Source of the DNA: Seriola aureovittata
Lineage: Eukaryota; Chordata; Actinopteri; Carangiformes; Carangidae
Assembly (NCBI RefSeq): GCF_021018895.1
Contig: NC_079380.1
Location: 10,730,236-10,794,235 of the forward strand
Direction of reading: 5' to 3'
Length of the DNA: 64,000 bases
Part shown: piece by piece, positions 56,341-64,000 of the stretch
Numbering within the stretch: position 1 is the first letter of the stretch
Layout of the letters: the number at the start of each line of letters is the position of its first letter
Program-made: the position numbers and the translations under genes
The notes under the pieces: model-generated
Database searches by the model: none
What the model saw: only the letters and a program-made list of their open reading frames with translations
What the model was told of the DNA's origin: nothing

Positions 56341-59300
56341 CAAGATGCAGAGCTGCGCATTGGCTGCCTCTGTGTCTCATCCCCTCCCAATCAGCCTCTG
56401 CTCTGTTCTTGCCAGCCCTGTTTTGCATGCATGTATCCATTCTTTCTCTTTCCTCTGTCTTTCTTTGACACTTGGCCGTTCTTTTATCACTCAGATATTG
56501 GTGTTTGCAAACACATTTCTGAGGCGTGGAGATCACAGAGGGGCTGATTGCAGAGTGCTGCTCTGTGCTCTGTGTTATGTGACGTGTGTGTGTGTGTGTG
56601 TGTGTGCGCGTGCCCAGAGCAGCCGAGGCACAGTAGACTGTCCTGCGGTCTCATCACATTGTCTGCACTGGATGGAGGGTTGAGAATGTATAGTGGTGGG
56701 TAGACAGATTAAAGGTTGGCCGGGGGCTCTTGGGGAGTGACACGGGCAGGTGGTTCAGGAAGGTATTAATGTGGGAGAGAGCCCGGTGCTCTTGCTCACG
56801 GCTGCTCGCGACAGCTCATCTGTCATTCTGCCTCATGACATATCCTAAATCAGCCTGTTGCTTGCATTTAGAGAGTATTTTACCAACTCCATTCTGCCTG
56901 AGGCACAACCATATCACCATATTCGGTTACAATGTCTTCTTGACACTCGCCATGTAAAAACGATGCTGTTGCTGTAGAGTGCATATTTGGATGACTTGAT
57001 ATACAGTGAATGGTGGAATGGTGGTTTAAGCAATAAATCTAGCTTTGGATTTGCCCTTACCTTGGTGCTTAAATAAGGGGGATTATGTATTATTTTTCCA
57101 AGTGGTATAGTTTTACTGCCATAATCCACAAGACTTTAGCTTTCAGCACACAGCAGGTAAGCCAGTGTCAGATATCATACCAATCACTCTGCTGCTTATT
57201 TTGGTGTCATTTCACTTCAGGGACTATGCCTTAAGCCTGATTTGATCTTATTTCAGGACAGACTTCAGACGTGTTCTGAAGCTTAGATCAGCCCTTTGGA
57301 TGTGGACTATGTTTCTTCTTTTCTTTTTTTTTGTCTCCAAATCATAGCAGTCTGAATTTTCTGCTCACCTCTACAGCATTGGGCCGGATGGAGTGAGGCA
57401 TGAAAGTGGATGGGGATAGGAGGGTGTCTCGAATTTCTCCTTGAAGCTTGAAGCCTCTCCTCGCAACAATTTCCGGCAAGACACCGGGGCCACTGACGGT
57501 GTCGTTTTATGCCCCTAAACAGCCATGCATAATGATGACAGAATGGCCTGCTCAGACAAAGCGGCCGGGTCATCTCCCTTTCTTGCTTGCTTCCTGGTCT
57601 GCTGACTTATTCATTTTGTCAGCCATAGATGGGCTCCCCTCCCCACCCAGTCACATTGGGTGAGTGATATGGGCTCCTCTGTGTGGGGCGTACTGTGAAG
57701 TGATATGAGAAGAGACAGCTTTTTGAGCCCTATCCAAAAAAATGTCAGCCTTCCTCAGCTCACCTGCCGGCTCTCACATCGGTCTCGCCCGTGTTGGCTC
57801 CTCTATTTTTGCAGCAACACTGTCCCCGTGTGGTCACCAGCGGAATCGCACTCTGCACACGCAGCCCGAGAGCCACGCAGTTCCCTGTCATTACTGTTGT
57901 GCAAGACTGAACCTGGTGACAGGTAGTTGCCACTTTATTGGAAAGTGTCAAGGAGATGTAAGAAGGCATGTGGCAGCACTGCTTAGAGTCACACTGTTCA
58001 ATGTCCTTCAGAGGTTTTAGTGAGGGTGGCAAAAAAAGGTTATTTGCAAAGTATATCTGAGGACACACAAACACACTGCTACTGGTTTTTAATGCCAAAG
58101 TCCAGGGGCATGCCAGAAACGGATCTAATTTCATTTGACATTTGATCCCTTACTCATAATAGCTGCTCTGTGATGTACTTTAAGGCTACAGCTAAACCAG
58201 TATATATCTAATTCATCTATATAATGTGTATGTAAATAATTATAATGACATTATGTAGATATATCTAAATGTTAACATTTTTTTTTCCGCTCACGAGCTT
58301 CATGCAGGTGAAGAAAGCTGTGTTTTGTAATGTCACTGCTACTATTCACTGCTGCTATATTTTTCCTTCAATGCACCAGAGTTGCAGTTTTCCTCATATT
58401 CACAGGGTGGCAGCAAAGATTTAAACATGGATATGGACATCCTTTACCCTTGTATCTGCATTTAAGCTGCCACTCAAAGAAAGCCAGGTAGTGAAGCGGG
58501 AGGGCTGAGTGAAAAAGGAAAGGATCATTCTAGATGGTGCTCTTTGATGAAACCCCATCTTGGGCCTAGGGTTTAATTAAAGAGACCAGCCACCTCATGT
58601 ATGACTATGGTCAGCGTGCAAGAAGTAAAATGGATATTTCACAGCAAGTGGAACAAGAAATCCATCGCTACAGCACATTTATTTCTTCAAATTCCCTCCA
58701 GTGGCTCCAATTTGTACAGTTTGACTGCCAAATATGTGTTTAATAATGAATTACACAGAAAATAGTGGGAAAACAGAGAGAATGCAGACAGCAACCACAC
58801 ACACATTATTCTACATTTGTGACGACCTTATTTTGACCTTTATTGACCTTAATTTTTCCCCAGCCCCTATAACCGAAACTTTTATCATCAGATCTACATG
58901 CCAAACCTTACATGAACTATAAACTAAACCTGAAACACTTTATTAACCCTGCGGACTGTGATAACTGAGGAACAGGCAGAATGTCCTACTGTTTCCTCAA
59001 GTGTCCTCACTCAAAACTCAAATTGGTTTTCGAATTGGTACAAGAACACAGACACAGTTGGAAGCACAGTGGGTGACAGGGAGGTCGAGCGTGCACCTCG
59101 GTTCTCTAATGATCACAGAGTAATTATCGTGTGATCTTGAAAATAACAAGTATTGAGTTCTCGTGATTACAGAATAGCTATTTTTCTGATCTCAAAATAA
59201 CCCAAACTTTCTTGTTGTGATCATTAAATAAAAATCTGTGCAATATACTGATATATTAATAATCATAAATAGACAGCGGATGTAAAGCAGACTCTGCTCA

Positions 59301-61164
59301 TGTCAAAGAGCAGTTTCCACAGCCAACTGATTCCAGTCCCTGTGATTCTAATAGTCAATTTTGACCAAAGACACAAGATACTTTCATTGTCCTGTAATAT
59401 TACTAAAGGGACTGTGGTCATCCACAGATAGGGTAGTTTAAAATGTAGTGACTTGAGATTAGACTGACACAAACATCTGAAAGAGAATTTCTTATGTCTT
59501 CAGATAATAGATTTTTACCACATCAAAACCAAACCTTAATGGCAAGAATTATACACTGTGATTTCCCCCATGCCTCTTTATTCTTTAGCTCAACTCAACT
59601 CTGTTTTCTCTCCACTTGAGAGACAATGTTTCTTTTTTCCATAGCGCACTGACATGATTTTATTCATTTGTGGCAATAACCAAATACTGGGTGCATGCTG
59701 TACCTGCTGCATGTATAATAACTGAAGCCACAGCGGCACCAGAAACTCCAACATTATAACTTCCCTCTAAGGGTTTTTAACCTTTGCACCTTTATCTTCT
59801 ATTTCAGTCTATCTTTCAGTCGGGGAACATTATTAATAACCGACATATTTGCTTTAGATGAATAGAATGGAGTGCTCATGAAACATTTCCAACTTAAAAT
59901 TCCTCTCAGGAAGTGAAGGTCAGATGGCATCTTTTGAAAAGTGATGGACCAAATAAAAGATGGGAATAATCAGCACGATGAGCACAATCTGCCATACCTC
60001 AAAGAATCCCAGGCTCTGCCAATCAACTGTCTAATCATAGAGTCTGTTGGCAGAACAAGCTTTCATTAAATATTAGCAAGAGAGGAAGTCGGCCATTTAA
60101 CCTGTATTAATTTAATCCTTTTTGATTAATTTTCAAAGCCATTCCTCATAATTTCCACTCTAATAATTGGCCAGCTTCATTTTCCGTGCTCTTCTGGTGT
60201 GTCATTATCACCAGTTCTCTGTCTTTCTCTTTTGTTCTCCTCCTCCGTGAGTTTTATTTAGCCTTTAACTCCTCTCCCTCTTACTGTTGTCTCTTTTAAC
60301 CCCTCGGGCAATTAGAAGAAAAAAAGCTGAGCTCATACACTTTCACTGGCGATCTTAGTTGTCTTGTTGCATGCTGGGACTCAGATTTGCACTGCATACT
60401 GTAGACACAATGTGCATGCATGGCCTTGTGCTTTATACTAAACATCTAAAAAAAAGAAAAGAAAAAAAGAAGAAATTCTAGCCTGTGGGCATGCTCTATA
60501 AAGGGCATTTTTAATCATTTCAAATAGTGCAAATGCCCACCAACTACAGAAATGGCAGCGTTCACGCACACCCATGGATGGCAGTAGAGCGCTACAGAGC
60601 CCCAAGGCCATAGGGACAAGCTCAAAGTGAGATAACACTACTGGGGAGCAGAAAAGCTCCAAGCCCTAGCCACATCCTCGCTGAGCACAAAGACACAGCC
60701 AGCTACAAATTCACAGCTGAAATACAGGACCAAATTACACCTCAGCTAATTACACAGACCTCCTTCATAATGATGCAGAGCTGTTATGACTGAGGCAGCG
60801 AGGCCGCACACAAACCAAGCCCACGTCTGAGCTCTGAAAGATGCTGGAGTCATCTGGCTCTGAGAATACTGGCTATTTTTCTGAGTCATAATTCATTAAT
60901 TAGATGATGGACATGCGGGCCCACTGCCTTCTAAATATATCAAGATCAAATCAGCTTAAACAAAGCGTGACCTCATTACCATAGCAACTATTTAAATGGA
61001 ATAAATAGGCTGTACCCCAGGGTTCAGGCAGGCAGACACAGTGGTGTGCTTTCAACATGGAGTGTTTAATCTATTAACGGCTCCTGTGGGCCTTTGATTA
61101 AGGAAACTCATCTGGGCTTTCACATTTTAGAGTAGCGACTGAGACCACAAGAGGACTGTGATGT

Positions 61165-61166
<2 letters not shown>
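56341..61166. other. intergenic DNA upstream of olfm2
   Basis: No exon recognised on either strand. Contains a TG run (56584-56611), poly(T) at 57319-57332 and 58279-58288, and AT-rich unique sequence. The segment 60720-61010 is the most enhancer-like and includes an X-box (listed separately). Confidence 0.45.
60976..60988. promoter_or_regulatory. RFX X-box-like site
   Basis: TTACCATAGCAAC, which reads GTTGCTATGGTAA on the other strand, is a near-perfect palindromic X-box (two RFX half-sites with normal spacing). It sits in a block with TTCATTAATTAGATGATGG and CTAATTACAC homeodomain cores, about 5 kb upstream of the olfm2 start. Confidence 0.45.
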
Positions 61167-61200
<34 letters not shown>

Positions 61201-61226
61201 CACACACACACACACACACACACACA
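61167..61226. repeat. (CA)n microsatellite
   Basis: 60 bp of CA dinucleotides interrupted once by AA. Confidence 0.95.
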
Positions 61227-62787
61227 TCGACCTCTGCATGCATTAAATACACAGAATATCCAGTTAAATATGTCTGATAATTCAAGCAGTGAGCGCTTTC
61301 CACAAATGAGGCCGGACCTCTGTCTCACTCCGACCAAAGAGGCCATTGACAGTATATGAAATGGCATGACATGCTTTACAGTGTGTGGCTTGCATGAGGA
61401 CCTTTACAAGGGAGTCAATAAGCCTGCATGTTCAATCCGCATTTGTGTGTATGTATTTACATACTGCATGCCACACATAGATTTGTTTGTGTGTGTGTGT
61501 GTGTGTCTCAGTGCTTCTCCATATTTGCATCCACTTGCATGAGCAACACTTTCTCTCCACTGAGCTGTGAAATGTCTACAATTCTCTGTAATGGTGGCTG
61601 CCACAGTGTCGTGTGAGAGACATGGTTGAACTGTGACATGCACATAATATATACAGTAGTACTTACTGTGGTCACTACTGTATGAGACAGATGTACAGAA
61701 GAAAACGGTATCAACTGCCCGAGGCTCATTAAGCAGTACTGCTTAACTACAATGATTGCTGTTAACAGGTGAGAATCTATCCTTCCAGGGAGAATGCATG
61801 AGAAAGAAAATCAATGCAGCAAGTGTGTCTGCCTGGCTGTATTGACTGTAACACACTGACAATACCCTGTCGTGAGTCCATCCACTGTCTTTACAGTATA
61901 GCTTGTAGAGCCCATCTAATCAACCCGGAGTGACGACAAGGAGGCACATTCATAATATATCACAAGGCGCTATTGCAAGACTGATACCATGACACCTTCT
62001 GTGTTCTTAATTAGTCCGTAATCTATCAGCACCTGTGAAGTGAAATAGGTTTTGCAACAGCACTGACATTATATTCTTTGATCTTGTATTAAGAGCAATG
62101 TCAACCTGACATTGAGTAAAATATTCAAATCTGAGACAAAATTTTCTTATAACGGCACCATTGCGTAAAATGGACATTTGCAGATGTCTTTAGAATAACT
62201 GTATATGCGTCTCCTGCTCAGCCTGCCTTTGTAATGACTCACCCAGAGGGACAGGTGCCGTCAAAGAGGCTAAATTGCAGAAATATTTACTCTGCCATGT
62301 TTCCTTCGACCAAGCAAACATGGTGTCGGAGAGATTCTAGTTCGGTGTACTTGTTCTCAGAAGCTTCATGAATATATTGCTGGAACATGCATTCAAATTT
62401 TATTCATAGAAGGATTGATTGCTTCTGATTGCTCCCTTGATTACAATCTCAACAGTCCGTGGGGGCATACATTATTATTTGTAGGGGTATTTGGTATGAA
62501 TGAGCCGTATATGGTTGGATATCAGATAGCTCAATCAGGGACAAGCAGGGCGTCACATTATGCTTGAGGCTTGCAGGAGAAAAGCCTTGATCAAAGCAAT
62601 AGGCAAGAACTTCATGCGGCAATCAGCTGCCATGCATTCTGCAGCACAGCATGGCTCGCTCCACTGTTCTGCACCTACTCATGCCAACAGCACCAGCTGA
62701 ATACGACTCAGTGCAGCACTTCCTGTGGCAAATGTGCCCAGTTGAATTGCCCACACACACACAGGGGCTGCACTCACACGCATAATG

Positions 62788-62789
<2 letters not shown>
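61227..62789. other. non-coding stretch
   Basis: No gene or transposon recognised. A short TG run lies at about 61487-61508. Confidence 0.5.

Positions 62790-62830
<41 letters not shown>
62790..62830. repeat. (CA)n microsatellite
   Basis: 41 bp of uninterrupted CA dinucleotides. Confidence 0.95.
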
Positions 62831-62834
<4 letters not shown>

Positions 62835-64000
62835 ATTACTATGATCGTTTCCTGGCTCCATGACCTGATTACCAATGCTGCGCAAAAACCCACTCTTTTC
62901 TGGATCCAGGGCAGGCAGAAAGCCACTGCCACATCCTGACCTTTTCTCCCACCAAGCTAATCAAACATTCTCCTCTCTGTTGTGTAGGAAAAAGCTTTTC
63001 CTGTAAATGGAGTAATTACTGACAGTAAATTGGGAGTTGTCAGCCCAGCAGAAAGGTAGCTGAGGCTCAAAGAAAGCCTGCTAATTGAGACTGCCCCCCA
63101 TGGCCACTTGCCTCTTCAAAACGCCCTTCACTGAACTTGTGCTGCCTGCTTTGTCGCTATCTTCCAGAATAATTGAGTTTTTTTTTTTTTTCATCTAGAT
63201 GATAACTTGTCTCACACTGGTTGCTGAAAACCTCATTTGTCCTCAAATAGTAGCTCAGTTTTATACATTGCAACTGATAAAGCATGCTAATATTTACAAG
63301 TCTGCATTAGGCCTCTGTATAGAATATTGCTGTGTGTGCTGCTGTGAGCATTTTAAATTTTGTTTCTGCACTGCTGGAGTTGAGTGCCATACCACTGTCG
63401 TATTACTGTACTGGCAAAGTGCTTTGTTTCATTAATGATGTATTCATTTATACCTGCAGAAGAGCTGAGAGCTGATCTTAGATGCCATGTACCTAGTTGC
63501 TTCTCAGATGACTAGAAATAGAGCCAGTTTTTTTTTTTTTTTTTTTTATTTGGTCTCTATCTGACTCACTGTTTATACCCAGTCCCAGGGTGAAGGTATC
63601 ACCATGATTAGCAAATCACTGTGGTAGGTTACATGAAAGGAAAATAAGCCAAAGAATAACACGAGATAGACAAGAAGGTCATAAAACAGACTGTGATTGG
63701 TTTAGGAGAGGCAGAGAGAGGGAAAGGCAGAGATAGGGAAAGGCAGAGAGAGAAAGAGAGAAACTAAAAAAGAGACAAAAAGATGGGTGATGCATTTGAA
63801 AGTCCCCGAGGTGATGAATTTACATCTTGTCTGTTTTCTGCCACGTCTGCAACAGCGAAGCTAACAGGACCAGTGGTGAGATCCTGCCAATTATAGTCTG
63901 GTTGACTGAGAGTTTTCAGCAGCCAATTGGGAAAAATAAATAAATAAAAAAAAATAACAAAAAACAAAACAAAACAAAAAATCACACTGCTGTGCTCTCA
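62831..64000. other. non-coding stretch
   Basis: No gene recognised. Poly(T) runs at 63178-63191 and 63530-63547, GGCAGAGA-type purine repeats at about 63710-63770, and an A-rich AAATA/AAAAC tail near 63938-63980. Confidence 0.5.

Overview
The window looks like genomic DNA from a ray-finned (teleost) fish. The evidence is long gene-poor stretches, small exons with canonical GT-AG splice sites, many (CA/TG)n and (GA)n microsatellites, a Tc1-type transposon of the kind common in fish, an L2-clade LINE scrap, and an intact vertebrate olfactomedin-family gene. There is no bacterial, phage or plasmid gene organisation. The species cannot be named from the sequence.

The one gene established with confidence is olfm2 (noelin-2) on the minus strand. 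It has six coding exons: 55789-55932, 46215-46364, 40729-40884, 38690-38909, 37494-37600 and 35083-35757. Their phases agree (0,0,0,1,0) and they give a 483-residue secreted glycoprotein: an N-terminal signal-type segment, a cysteine-bearing tetramerisation region, a coiled coil and a C-terminal olfactomedin beta-propeller. Exon 5 (107 bp) is too short to stand out as an open frame and was recovered from its splice sites and the CGKLTG and GSRFGSWMTD motifs. A likely poly(A) signal lies at 34771-34776. The 5' untranslated region and a GA-rich promoter lie above 55932.

Layout: 1-2163 is mostly unannotated DNA with a weakly supported plus-strand gene start (three phase-compatible exon candidates, product unknown). 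2163-34770 is non-coding, with microsatellites, a 1.2 kb deleted Tc1 element (13316-14542), an LTR-like dispersed repeat (29206-29647) and several stretches that resemble conserved enhancers. 34771-56340 is olfm2 with repeat-filled introns. 56340-64000 is upstream intergenic DNA with microsatellites and an RFX X-box-like site.

No new multi-gene system is visible. The points most worth checking are in the olfm2 transcript: a UG-repeat 3' splice region with a distant predicted branch point before exon 3, a very strong G-quadruplex motif in the 3' UTR, long UC/GACU repeats in intron 2, and a possible short isoform formed by reading into intron 4.
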